DNA of 64,000 nucleotides, taken from positions 39,023 through 103,022 of the forward strand of contig JAXMAZ010000026.1 in NCBI GenBank assembly GCA_046350115.1. Reading direction: 5' to 3'. Numbering within the stretch: the stretch's first letter is position 1; every line of letters begins with the position of its first letter. The position numbers and the translations under genes are program-made. The stretch comes from JAXMAZ01 sp046350115 (lineage in GTDB: Bacteria > Planctomycetota > Planctomycetia > Gemmatales > Gemmataceae). The notes under the pieces were generated by a model, which was given only the letters and a program-made list of their open reading frames with translations, ran no database searches and was not told the DNA's origin. This document shows, in pieces, positions 9,385 to 16,869 of this stretch.

Positions 9385-9413
9385 GAAGCCCACGGGGACG
9401 GCCCGTGGGCTTC
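9385..9413. terminator. Bidirectional terminator hairpin
   Basis: A perfect 12-bp stem GAAGCCCACGGG / CCCGTGGGCTTC with a 5-base loop lies between convergent stops at 9378 and 9435. The TTC/GAA ends give short U-rich tails on either strand. Confidence 0.75.
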
Positions 9414-9434
9414 TTCCGGTCGGTCACTCCGAGA

Positions 9435-10184
9435 TCAGTCGTCCTTCTTCTTCTTGCCGAACTGCGGGGCCGGCATCTCGCTGCGGATCTTGGCCACGTC
9501 CACCTTATCCCCGGTCAGGTCTTTCCAGGCCTTCTTCTGGTCGTCGGTCAGGGCGTCGGCCATCTTGGTCATGGCCTCGTTGGTGATGGCGGCCAGCTTG
9601 CGGTCGTACTCCTTCTGCTTGGCCGAGTCCAGCTTCGGCGGGCCGAACCCCTGGATGCCGTACTCCTCCCGGAGGTCCCGCATCTCGCCGAACACGCCCA
9701 TCTGGATGGTCTGGAACTTCTCGCGCTGGTCGTCGGTGATCTTCAGCGCGTCCCGGACGTCCGTCCGCATGAACGCGCCCATGCCGGCGAACTGGACGTC
9801 GATCTGCTTGAGCCGCTTGACCTGCTCGTCCTTAAGAACGGTGCCGATTTCCTTATAGGCCTCGGCGGTCGCCTTGGCCTGGATCTCCCCCATCTTGGTC
9901 CGCATCTCCATCGGGTCCAGGCCTTGCAGCTCCTGGAACGTCTCCCGCATCTTGGCCATTTGCTTGGTGCCGTACTCCTTGGCCCACTCCTTCAGCTTGG
10001 CCGCCTGTTCGTCGGTCGCCTTGACCTCGGCGAGGACGGTCTTGGACTGGACGAGCTGGGCCGGGCCGCCGCCCATGCCGCCCATCCCCATCCCGCGGCC
10101 GCCGCCGGGGGGTTGGGCGTTGGCCGCCACCACCAGCCCGACCGTCAACGCCGCTGCCGCCGACCACCGGTGAGTCGCCCGCAT
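9435..10184 (-). CDS. Secreted helical protein, Spy/CpxP-like composition
   Basis: This 249-residue protein has a signal peptide (MRATHRWSAAAALTVGLVVAANA) followed by a Gly/Met-rich stretch (GMGMGGMGGG) and then almost entirely charged amphipathic helices (KATDEQAAKLKEW, ITDDQREKFQTIQ, ALTDDQKKAWKDL). The repeated LTDDQ-KxW pattern resembles LTxxQ-containing periplasmic Spy/CpxP proteins. It ends in a basic tail, FGKKKKDD. It is probably periplasmic; a chaperone or metal-related role is only inference. A stand-alone gene ending at the terminator at 9385. Confidence 0.65.
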   Translation of the reverse strand: MRATHRWSAAAALTVGLVVAANAQPPGGGRGMGMGGMGGGPAQLVQSKTVLAEVKATDEQAAKLKEWAKEYGTKQMAKMRETFQELQGLDPMEMRTKMGEIQAKATAEAYKEIGTVLKDEQVKRLKQIDVQFAGMGAFMRTDVRDALKITDDQREKFQTIQMGVFGEMRDLREEYGIQGFGPPKLDSAKQKEYDRKLAAITNEAMTKMADALTDDQKKAWKDLTGDKVDVAKIRSEMPAPQFGKKKKDD

Positions 10185-10330
10185 GGGTAGCCCCCGTGCA
10201 TCTGGGTGAGGTGCGAGTCGCCCGCGGAACCCCGCAGGCCGTGGGTATCATTTGCGGAGAGCGGTGAAAAGTGAATGAGAAAATCGCTTCCTGCGGCGCG
10301 ATCGTCACCTTCGGGCCGTGGAAATGAAAG

Positions 10331-10353
10331 CGGCCGCCCCGAGCGGGCGGCCG
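10331..10353 (-). terminator. Terminator of the TIGR03009-like gene
   Basis: A 9-bp GC stem, CGGCCGCCC / GGGCGGCCG, with a 5-base loop lies 22 bp past the stop at 10375 on the minus strand. It is followed in that direction by a T-rich stretch (CTTTCATTT). Confidence 0.65.
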
Positions 10354-10374
10354 GTGTTTGGTGTCAGGCGGGGT

Positions 10375-11250
10375 TCAGTTTTGCCGGACCACCCGCGGCG
10401 GCTGCCCCTGCCCTTGCGGAGCGGCCGGCGGCTGCTGGGCCTGCTGCACCTTCCAGCTCTTGTCCGGCGGGACGTACTGGAAGGCGTTCGCGGCCACGTT
10501 CGGCGCGTTCTGCACCGGCTGCGGGAAGTCCCAGGTTTCGATCTCCTGACCCCGCTTGCGGATGATCTGGGCGGTCCGCGGCAGGTACGCCTGGGCCGGG
10601 GCCAGACCCGGGCGGATCAGGACCAGCGTCAGCTTGTCGAACTCGGCCGTGTCCTTGGGCGTCAGCGGTTGCACGTCCAGGTACAGGTAGTTCGGGTCGT
10701 TCGCCTTGCCGGGCAGCTCGGCCACGGCGAACCGCTTCACGACTTGATCGGCGGTCATCGTCCCGGCCATGAACTCGAGCAGCAGGTTGTCACCGACCCC
10801 CTGGTTCTGGATCGGGTGGACCGTCACCGTCTTGGCGACCCCGTCGTAGGCGAACACCGCCCGGCCGTCGCAGATGTACGCCTCGAACTCGTTCGGGTTC
10901 GCCTGCTGACCGGGGGCCGGCAGCTTCTCCAGCCGGACCCGGGCCAGGTTCGGCTTCATGCACCAGATGGCCCCCTTGTACCGCGTCTCCCGCTTGCCGA
11001 CCGTGTCCTGCACGGTCTTGGTGCACTCTGTGGCGAAGTTCTTCGCCCCCTGCATCACCTTCTGCCACTCCTGGAGCTGGGCCATCAGGGCCGCCGGTAC
11101 CGCCGTGGTGGGCTGCTGGCCGACGGCCGGGGGGGCCGCCGGGGCCGGCTGCCCGCCGACCGGTGGGGGCTGGCCGACCGGGGGCGCCTGGGCCAGCGTC
11201 ACGGACGCGGCGGACAGCAACAGGGCCAGGGTCGGGCCGGGTCGGGGCAT
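10375..11250 (-). CDS. Exported TIGR03009-like protein
   Basis: This 291-residue protein has a signal peptide (MPRPGPTLALLLSAASVTLAQA), a Pro/Gln-rich linker (about 22-50) and a beta-rich body with RYKGAIWCMKPNLARVRLE, YICDGRAVFAYDG and LYLDVQPLTPKDTAEFDKL. This layout matches planctomycete TIGR03009 proteins, which resemble LolA/LolB-type lipoprotein-handling folds; function is not established. The C-terminus is Gln/Pro-rich again. Two in-frame ATGs exist: AAGGAG is placed 9 nt before the ATG at 11250 but abuts the ATG at 11259, so 11250 is chosen. Confidence 0.75.
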   Translation of the reverse strand: MPRPGPTLALLLSAASVTLAQAPPVGQPPPVGGQPAPAAPPAVGQQPTTAVPAALMAQLQEWQKVMQGAKNFATECTKTVQDTVGKRETRYKGAIWCMKPNLARVRLEKLPAPGQQANPNEFEAYICDGRAVFAYDGVAKTVTVHPIQNQGVGDNLLLEFMAGTMTADQVVKRFAVAELPGKANDPNYLYLDVQPLTPKDTAEFDKLTLVLIRPGLAPAQAYLPRTAQIIRKRGQEIETWDFPQPVQNAPNVAANAFQYVPPDKSWKVQQAQQPPAAPQGQGQPPRVVRQN

Positions 11251-11410
11251 GGCGTGCATCTCCTTCGCAAGTCCGTGAGCGGTCCGCCCGTCGAGCGGGG
11301 CACCTCCGGCTCGGGTGCGCCCGTCATACCATCCGCCCGCCGGCCCGGGAAGCCCGGCTGGCCGACCGGATAAGATGGGAAGGAACCTGCCCCCACACCC
11401 TCGGACCGCC

Positions 11411-12043
11411 ATGCCCGCCCCCCAGAAGACCGAACTGCGGATCGTCGCCGGCAGCCTCCGCGGCCGGAAGCTCACCTGCGTCGTCCACCCCGGCATGCGG
11501 CCGACCCCGCAGATGGTTCGGGAGGCGCTCTTCAGCATCCTCGGCAACGCCGTCCCCGGCCGGGTGTTTTACGACATCTTCGCCGGCACCGGGGTGAACG
11601 GGCTGGAGGCGGTCAGCCGCGGGGCGACCCGGGCGGCGCTCATCGAGAGGGACGCCAAGCTGGCGACCGACATCACGAAGCACGCCGAGCGGTTCGGGGT
11701 GGCGGACAAGGTGCAGGTGCTGCGGGCGGACGCCTACCGGTGGGCGGAGCGGTGGGTGCCGCCGGTCGGCGGGCCGGTCAACCTGTTCCTCAGCCCGCCG
11801 TTCCCGGACCTGCAGCCGGACAAGGTCGCCGGGTTCATGGCACTGGTCAACGGCCTACTGGCCAAAGCGCCGGACGAGTCGGTGCTGACGATCCAGGCGG
11901 AGGACGGGTTCCCGGTGGCCGACCTGCCGGAGCCGGACCTGTGGGACGTGCGGGAGTACAGCCGGAACATGCTGCTGTTCCGGGTGAAGGGGGACGGGGT
12001 TGAACCGCCCGCCGGGGCCGGGGAGAATGGGGCCGTCACCTGA
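11411..12043 (+). CDS. rsmD: 16S rRNA (guanine966-N2)-methyltransferase
   Basis: RsmD methylates N2 of G966 in 16S rRNA using S-adenosylmethionine. The 210-residue protein has the RsmD N-terminus (LRIVAGSLRGRKL, then RPTPQMVREALFSIL at 31-44). The SAM loop YDIFAGTGVNGLEAVSRGA is at 54-72, with the acidic residue of ALIERD at 76-81. The usual catalytic DPPY is replaced by SPPF at 128-131, an altered motif that makes full activity uncertain. Thirteen bases separate it from the antitoxin gene downstream. Confidence 0.85.
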   Translation: MPAPQKTELRIVAGSLRGRKLTCVVHPGMRPTPQMVREALFSILGNAVPGRVFYDIFAGTGVNGLEAVSRGATRAALIERDAKLATDITKHAERFGVADKVQVLRADAYRWAERWVPPVGGPVNLFLSPPFPDLQPDKVAGFMALVNGLLAKAPDESVLTIQAEDGFPVADLPEPDLWDVREYSRNMLLFRVKGDGVEPPAGAGENGAVT

Positions 12044-12056
12044 CGCGGGAGGGGTT

Positions 12057-12278
12057 ATGTCGCCGGCCATCCGGGACGCCGTGTTCGCCCTCAGCCCGGC
12101 CGAGAAGCTGGACCTGATCGGCGAGCTGTGGGACGCGCTGGAGGAGGATCAAGTCCCTGTGACGCCGGAACTGATCGAACTGATCGAACAACGGAAGGCG
12201 GCACGTTTGGCCGACCCGTCCCGGGGCGTACCGTGGGAGCATGTTCTCCGCCGGGTGCGGGCCAAGTATGGCCGCTAA
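12057..12278 (+). CDS. Addiction-module antitoxin component
   Basis: This 73-residue protein (AIRDAVFALSPAEKLDLIGE, then LWDALEE) has the short pattern LS-xxEK-xLIxxLWDSL of the small putative addiction-module component family paired with RelE/ParE toxins. ATG at 12057 is preceded by GGGAGGGG. It overlaps the toxin gene by 11 bp, which fits translational coupling. It would bind and neutralise the toxin and probably repress its own promoter, but no operator repeat is obvious because rsmD ends 13 bp upstream. Confidence 0.8.
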   Translation: MSPAIRDAVFALSPAEKLDLIGELWDALEEDQVPVTPELIELIEQRKAARLADPSRGVPWEHVLRRVRAKYGR

Positions 12279-12567
12279 CCTGATCCTCGACCCGGACGCC
12301 GAGCTGGAGTTCGAGCGGGCCTACGACTGGTACGAGGCACGGCAGACCGGTCTCGGGGACCGGTTCGCGGTCGCCGTCGAGGCCGTTTTCCGCCGCATCT
12401 GTGCTTCCCCCCGGATGCACCAGATGGTGTACGGTACGGCACGCCGAGCGGTGGTCCCGAAGTGGCCCTTCGTCGTCATCTATGACGAGGACGGGTCCGA
12501 CGTGTACGTATACGCTGTTTACCACACCTCCCGCGACCCTTCGGGCTGGCAGAGCCGCATCCCATGA
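12268..12567 (+). CDS. RelE/ParE-family toxin
   Basis: This 99-residue protein has the ParE/RelE layout: two N-terminal helices with PDAELEFERAYDWYEARQTGLGDRF, then AVFRRICASPRMH, then the strand region ARRAVVPKWPFVVIYDEDG with VYVYAVYHTSRDP at the end (the usual F.Y.I.V..v.H..R.p pattern). The start at 12268 is inside the antitoxin's last codons. It is probably a gyrase- or ribosome-targeting toxin; which of the two cannot be told from sequence. It overlaps the next gene by 4 bp (ATGA). Confidence 0.85.
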   Translation: MAANLILDPDAELEFERAYDWYEARQTGLGDRFAVAVEAVFRRICASPRMHQMVYGTARRAVVPKWPFVVIYDEDGSDVYVYAVYHTSRDPSGWQSRIP

Positions 12568-13049
12568 CCCCGACCGAACCCGCTCCCGTCTCCCTCCTGG
12601 GCCAACGGGAGATCGAGGCGAAGATCGTCGCCCCGCTGGTCCGGGCGTTCGCCGCCGAGGTCGGGGAGGAGAAGGCCCGACAGATCCTCGCCGGTGTCAT
12701 CCGCGAGCTGGCCGAGCAGGGCGGGTGTGCCGCCGCGGCGGCCGTCGGCGGGACCGGTCTGGCACACCTCAAACAGGTCGTGGACGGTTGGCGGGCCAAC
12801 GGGGCGCTCGAACTGACCGTCCTGCGGGACGACGCCGACGCCTTTGAGTTCGACGTCACCCGCTGCAAGTACGCCGAACTGTACCACGCCCTCGGCCTGG
12901 CCGACCTCGGGCCGCTGCTCTCCTGCAACCGGGACGGGGCGATGATCGTCGGGTTCAACCCGGGCATCGCGTTCCGCCGCACCCAGACGATCATGCAGGG
13001 GGCGAGTCACTGCGACTTCCGGTATCGGTGCGGGGGTGGATCGGTGTAG
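12564..13049 (+). CDS. L-2-amino-thiazoline-4-carboxylate hydrolase family protein
   Basis: This 161-residue protein resembles the ATC-hydrolase family in both halves: an N-terminal helical part with EIEAKIVAPLVRAF and GEEKARQIL, and a C-terminal block CKYAELYHALGLADLGPLLSCNRD, then GFNPGIAFRRTQTIMQGASHCDFRY with the conserved Cys-Asn-Arg-Asp and His-Cys-Asp-Phe-Arg. The named enzyme opens ATC on the way to cysteine; the substrate here is unproven. ATGA overlap with the toxin stop suggests coupling. The stop TAG is supplied by the left arm of the palindrome at 13046, so the last residues (CGGGSV) may be non-native. Confidence 0.8.
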   Translation: MTPTEPAPVSLLGQREIEAKIVAPLVRAFAAEVGEEKARQILAGVIRELAEQGGCAAAAAVGGTGLAHLKQVVDGWRANGALELTVLRDDADAFEFDVTRCKYAELYHALGLADLGPLLSCNRDGAMIVGFNPGIAFRRTQTIMQGASHCDFRYRCGGGSV

Positions 13050-13155
13050 GGCGGGTCAAGCGTCGCTTTGGACGCGCCGACCCGCCGAAACGGCAAGCAC
13101 GTCCTGCCCTTTCCGGCGGGTCGGCGCGTCCAAAGCGACGCTTGACCCGCCCTAC
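13046..13155. repeat. Perfect 42-bp inverted repeat
   Basis: Arms at 13046-13087 and 13114-13155 are exact reverse complements over 42 bp (left arm begins GTAGGGCGGGTCAAGCGTCG), with a 26-bp loop. The left arm overlaps the stop codon of the ATC-hydrolase-like gene. It would form a very stable hairpin in RNA and could terminate transcription before the AAA ATPase gene. Confidence 0.95.
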
Positions 13156-13268
13156 GATATTTGACCCGTCCGTTTACACCTTCCGCCCCTCGCTCGTCTC
13201 TTCCGGCCCGTCCTGAATCCGTGTTCTATGCTTCCCGCGGCCGAACCCCGGCGTGGGAGGAGCGTTCG

Positions 13269-14918
13269 ATGCGGGTGATCATCGCCCCCGAGTTCTACCA
13301 GCAGATGCTCGAAACCCCGTACCACACCCCGGACTGCTACGTCCGGCCGGGCGAGTACCTGCACCACATGTACATCGACGGGGTGAAGTACACGGTCGCC
13401 CCGGCGGTGCTGGACGGGCTGGCCCGGGCCGAGGAGGCCGGCGACGCCGAGGCCGTCCGCCACCTCCAGTTGCACAAGCTGCACTACGAAGCCCTGTTAG
13501 CCGACGCCCAGCGGTACGGCAGCCTGGACGGCGTCACCCTGCTCGGCGACCCGCCGCCGTCGGACGACGAGGCCGTCCCCCAGGCGGCCAACGCGTACAC
13601 CCCGCGGTCCCCCGGGTCGGTCGAGGAGACGGGGCTGAACCAGTCGTTCCTGTTCGACATGGTGCTGCGGACCCTGTTCTCCCGCGGCCAGACGACCGCC
13701 GCCGACCTGGCCGCCGCCATCGCTGTCCCGTTCTCGGTCATGAGCCCGGTGTTCCAGCAGATGCGGAAGCAGATGCTGATCGACATCACCGGCCAGCGGG
13801 GGGGGAGCGGGGAGTCCGGGTTCGTGTACGACATCAAGCCGCCCAAGGGGTCGGCCGCCGTCCAGGACGCGCTGGACAAGACCGCCTACGTCGGCCCGTG
13901 CCCGGTCCCGTTCGCCGACTACGTCGAGGCGGTGATGGCCCAGACGGTCAAGAAGCTGGTGGTCACCCGGAAGAGCATCCGCAAGGCGTTCGAGGACCTG
14001 ATCATCACCGACGAGGTGTTCAACGAGATCGGGCCGGCCATCAACTCGGCGTCGAGCATCTTCTTCTTCGGCTACCCGGGGAACGGCAAGACGAGCGTGG
14101 CCGAGCGGATTACCCGGCTGATGGGCGACCACATCTACATCCCCTACGCGGTCGAGGCGAACGGCCAGATCGTCAAGGTGTACGACCCGATCCAGCACAC
14201 GGCGGTCAAGGACGACACCCCGCTGGACGCCGGCGGGTTCGACACCATCTTCAAGAAGGGGGCGGACTACGACCGCCGGTTCATCAAGATCAAGCGGCCG
14301 ACCATCGTGGTCGGCGGCGAGCTGACCCTGGCCCAACTGGACCTGAAGTACAACCCGGTCGGCAAGTTCTACGAGGCCCCGTTCCAGATGAAGGCGAACG
14401 GCGGCATCTTCATGATCGACGACTTCGGCCGCCAGCAGGTGCGGCCGATGGACCTGCTCAACCGGTGGATCGTCCCGCTGGAGAAGAAGTACGACTACCT
14501 GACCACGATCACCGGCACCAAGATGGAGGTGCCGTTCGACCAGGTGCTCATCTTCAGCACCAACCTGGACCCGACCCAGATCGCGGACGAGGCGTTCCTC
14601 CGGCGGATCAAGTTCAAGATCGAGATCCGCGACCCGGACGAGCAGCAGTACCGGACGATCTGGGAGCTGGTGTGCAAGGGGAAGCGGGTGGAGTTCGACC
14701 CGAGCGGGGTCGACTACCTGATCGAGAAGTGGTACCGGCCGACCCGCCGGCCGTTCCGCATGTGCCAGCCGCGGGATTTGCTCGACCAGATGACGTCGAT
14801 CGCCAAGTACAACATGGAGCGGCTGAACTTCTCCCCGGACCTGATCGACGCGGCGTGCGCGACGTACTTCATCAGCGACCAGAAGCGGGACTTCGGGGCG
14901 AAGGTGCGGATCGACTGA
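13269..14918 (+). CDS. AAA-type ATPase of unknown role
   Basis: This 549-residue protein has a unique N-terminal half (helical, containing FLFDMVLRTLFSRGQTTAADL, a winged-helix-like segment near 145-185) and an ATPase domain with Walker A FFGYPGNGKTS near residue 274 and Walker B GGIFMIDDFG near 387. A further sensor-like phrase, VLIFSTNLDPTQIADEAFLRRI, follows. The C-terminal region, KWYRPTRRPFRMCQPRDLLDQ, looks like a helical lid. It is a stand-alone cytoplasmic enzyme with no partner gene next to it. GGGAGGAGC sits 5 nt before ATG 13269; an upstream in-frame extension is shorter of support. Confidence 0.8.
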   Translation: MRVIIAPEFYQQMLETPYHTPDCYVRPGEYLHHMYIDGVKYTVAPAVLDGLARAEEAGDAEAVRHLQLHKLHYEALLADAQRYGSLDGVTLLGDPPPSDDEAVPQAANAYTPRSPGSVEETGLNQSFLFDMVLRTLFSRGQTTAADLAAAIAVPFSVMSPVFQQMRKQMLIDITGQRGGSGESGFVYDIKPPKGSAAVQDALDKTAYVGPCPVPFADYVEAVMAQTVKKLVVTRKSIRKAFEDLIITDEVFNEIGPAINSASSIFFFGYPGNGKTSVAERITRLMGDHIYIPYAVEANGQIVKVYDPIQHTAVKDDTPLDAGGFDTIFKKGADYDRRFIKIKRPTIVVGGELTLAQLDLKYNPVGKFYEAPFQMKANGGIFMIDDFGRQQVRPMDLLNRWIVPLEKKYDYLTTITGTKMEVPFDQVLIFSTNLDPTQIADEAFLRRIKFKIEIRDPDEQQYRTIWELVCKGKRVEFDPSGVDYLIEKWYRPTRRPFRMCQPRDLLDQMTSIAKYNMERLNFSPDLIDAACATYFISDQKRDFGAKVRID

Positions 14919-14940
14919 CGGGACGAGTTTGAAGGGTCGC

Positions 14941-14970
14941 AAAGCCCACCCGTTGCAACGGGTGGGCTTT
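14941..14970. terminator. 30-bp perfect palindrome, terminator-like
   Basis: AAAGCCCACCCGTTG followed by its exact reverse complement lies 22 bp past the AAA ATPase stop, followed by a short pyrimidine tail. It is a likely terminator. The identical 30 bp occurs again at 26084-26113 inside hpnC. Confidence 0.8.
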
Positions 14971-14988
14971 CGTGCTTCTTGTGCTTGA

Positions 14989-16008
14989 ATGGATGGCATG
15001 TCCGACCGGCTGGAAGATCGCATCAAATCCAAAGCCCGGGAACTCGGGTTCGGGCTGGTCGGCGTCGCCCCGGCCGCCGACGCCGACGGGTTTGACCGGT
15101 TCGCCGCCTGGCTGGACGCCGGGTACGCCGGTGAAATGGCCTATCTCCACGAGTACCGGGAGGAGCGACGGCACCCGCGGTCGGTGGTGGCCGAGGTCCG
15201 CAGCGTGGTGATGCTCGGGTTGGAGTACGGCGGGCAGAGCGGGCCGGTCGCCCGGTATGCCCAGGGGCCGGACTACCACCGATACATCTGGGACCGCGAA
15301 AACGAACTGGCCGCCTGGCTGATGAACGAAGCCCCCGGGTGCTACGCCCACGGGGTCACGGACACGGCCCCGCTCCTGGAGCGGGACTTCGCCCGCCGGG
15401 CCGGGCTGGGTTGGTTCGGCAAGAACACCATGCTGATTAACAAGCACCGCAGCAGCTTCTTCTTCCTCGGGGCACTCCTCACCAGCCTGGAACTGCAGCC
15501 GGACCCGCCGCACGAGCCGTCGCACTGCGGCACCTGCACCGCCTGCCTGGACGCCTGCCCGACGGCCGCCTTCCCGGAACCCGGCGTCCTGGACGCCCGC
15601 CGGTGCATCAGCTACCTGACCATCGAGCTGCGGTCGGCCATACCGGAGGAACTGCGGCACGGGGTCGGGGATCACCTGTTCGGCTGCGACGTCTGCCAGG
15701 ACGTGTGCCCGTGGAACCGGCACGCCGACGAGCGAACCGTACCGCTTCCCGCCGACCCGTCGCTCGCGGCGCTCGATCCGGTGGAGGTTCTGGACTTGTC
15801 GGAAGCGGAGTTCCGCCGACGGTTCAAGGGCACATCGCTGTGGCGGGTGAGGCGGAGTGGGCTGCGGCGGAACGCGGCGATCATACTCGGCAACGTTGGC
15901 GACGGCCGAGTGATTCCGGCCCTGGAACGGGCGGCGGCAGATACGGACCAGGTGGTCGCCGACGCCGCCCGGTGGGCGCTCGCCCGAGTACATCAGCGGC
16001 TTGGGTGA
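14989..16008 (+). CDS. queG: Epoxyqueuosine reductase
   Basis: QueG makes the last step of queuosine synthesis, reducing epoxyqueuosine in tRNA with cobalamin and two [4Fe-4S] clusters. The 339-residue protein has the N-terminal cobalamin-binding reductase domain, the conserved TDTAPLLERDFARRAGLGWFGKN (about 124-146, Asp126 being the proton donor position), and cluster cysteines C180, C183, C186, C190 (CGTCTACLDACP) and C206, C233, C236, C240 (CDVCQDVCP). HEAT-like repeats follow (LRRNAAIILGN). A second possible start is ATG 14998. It overlaps the convergent Uma2 gene by 16 bp. Confidence 0.95.
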   Translation: MDGMSDRLEDRIKSKARELGFGLVGVAPAADADGFDRFAAWLDAGYAGEMAYLHEYREERRHPRSVVAEVRSVVMLGLEYGGQSGPVARYAQGPDYHRYIWDRENELAAWLMNEAPGCYAHGVTDTAPLLERDFARRAGLGWFGKNTMLINKHRSSFFFLGALLTSLELQPDPPHEPSHCGTCTACLDACPTAAFPEPGVLDARRCISYLTIELRSAIPEELRHGVGDHLFGCDVCQDVCPWNRHADERTVPLPADPSLAALDPVEVLDLSEAEFRRRFKGTSLWRVRRSGLRRNAAIILGNVGDGRVIPALERAAADTDQVVADAARWALARVHQRLG

Positions 16009-16685
16009 GCGGCTTCCAACTCGTACTCTCGCCGGCCCATCACCATACCCGCCGGCTGGAATCGGAAGGAACGACCGAGTACGTCGGACCGAAGCCAGCC
16101 ATTCACCTTCCGGGCCGCCACAAATCCCTTCGCCCGACGGCGGTGGATGGCGAACCGGATCGACCCCCGCTGGCCGTCGATCACCCAATACTCATCGACC
16201 CCGGCGTTCCAGTAAGCGGACATGGCCCACGCCAAGTCTTTATCTTCCGACCCTCGGCTGACAACCTCGATCACCAGATCGGGTGAGCCGATCAGTCGGG
16301 TGTCTTCCTCCTCTGGGGTACCGCCAGTGAGCGTGACCCGGCCGGACCCAATGGCCCCGTTCGACACAAACATCCCATCGGGCGCGGTGGTGAATTCGCC
16401 GTCCAGGGATGTGAACAGCATGCCGTCCCCGAAGTAAACCCCTAGTCGCTCCTTCCGAATGAGCGGGCCGAGTGTCTCAGCAACCAGCGTCTTGAGGCGG
16501 TTGTGTGCGAACGCCCGCTCAGGCATGGCATCGACCCACAGCTGCCCCATCACGAAACAGACGCGAACGTCTTCGGGCAGGTCGGCGGTGTCGATCCATT
16601 TCAGGTATTGGTCGTGTGTCGCAATCCAGGTCGGGACTCGAAAGTTGCCGGATGACAGCCCCAGAACCAAGTTCGTCATCTCCAT
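15993..16685 (-). CDS. Uma2 family (DUF820) restriction-endonuclease-fold protein
   Basis: This 230-residue protein contains the Uma2 pattern: VCFVMGQLWVDAMPERAFAHNRL, an acidic GEFTTAPDGMFVS, SPDLVIEVVSRGSEDKDLAWAMSAYWNAGVDEYWVID. The Asp of PDLVIEVVS with the following Glu, and the later Lys/Tyr, correspond to the PD-(D/E)xK-like core. Such genes are very numerous in planctomycetes and cyanobacteria; their function is unknown. Codon use looks less GC-biased than its neighbours. The start is ATG 16685 or 16679. Confidence 0.85.
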   Translation of the reverse strand: MEMTNLVLGLSSGNFRVPTWIATHDQYLKWIDTADLPEDVRVCFVMGQLWVDAMPERAFAHNRLKTLVAETLGPLIRKERLGVYFGDGMLFTSLDGEFTTAPDGMFVSNGAIGSGRVTLTGGTPEEEDTRLIGSPDLVIEVVSRGSEDKDLAWAMSAYWNAGVDEYWVIDGQRGSIRFAIHRRRAKGFVAARKVNGWLRSDVLGRSFRFQPAGMVMGRREYELEAAHPSR

Positions 16686-16869
16686 CCCTCCCGGGCTGAC
16701 GCTCGAGCATAATCAGAAACCTCGCATCCGCCTACCCCAACCCCCGCCGGCACAACCGGTCCGGTCGCGGCCGTCGAAGGCAGGCCGGCGACGGTCGCCT
16801 CAGTGACTTCTCATAATTCGTCGCTTACAATTTCTCCATCCCGCCCGACTCGCCGCCGGCGATCCCGAC

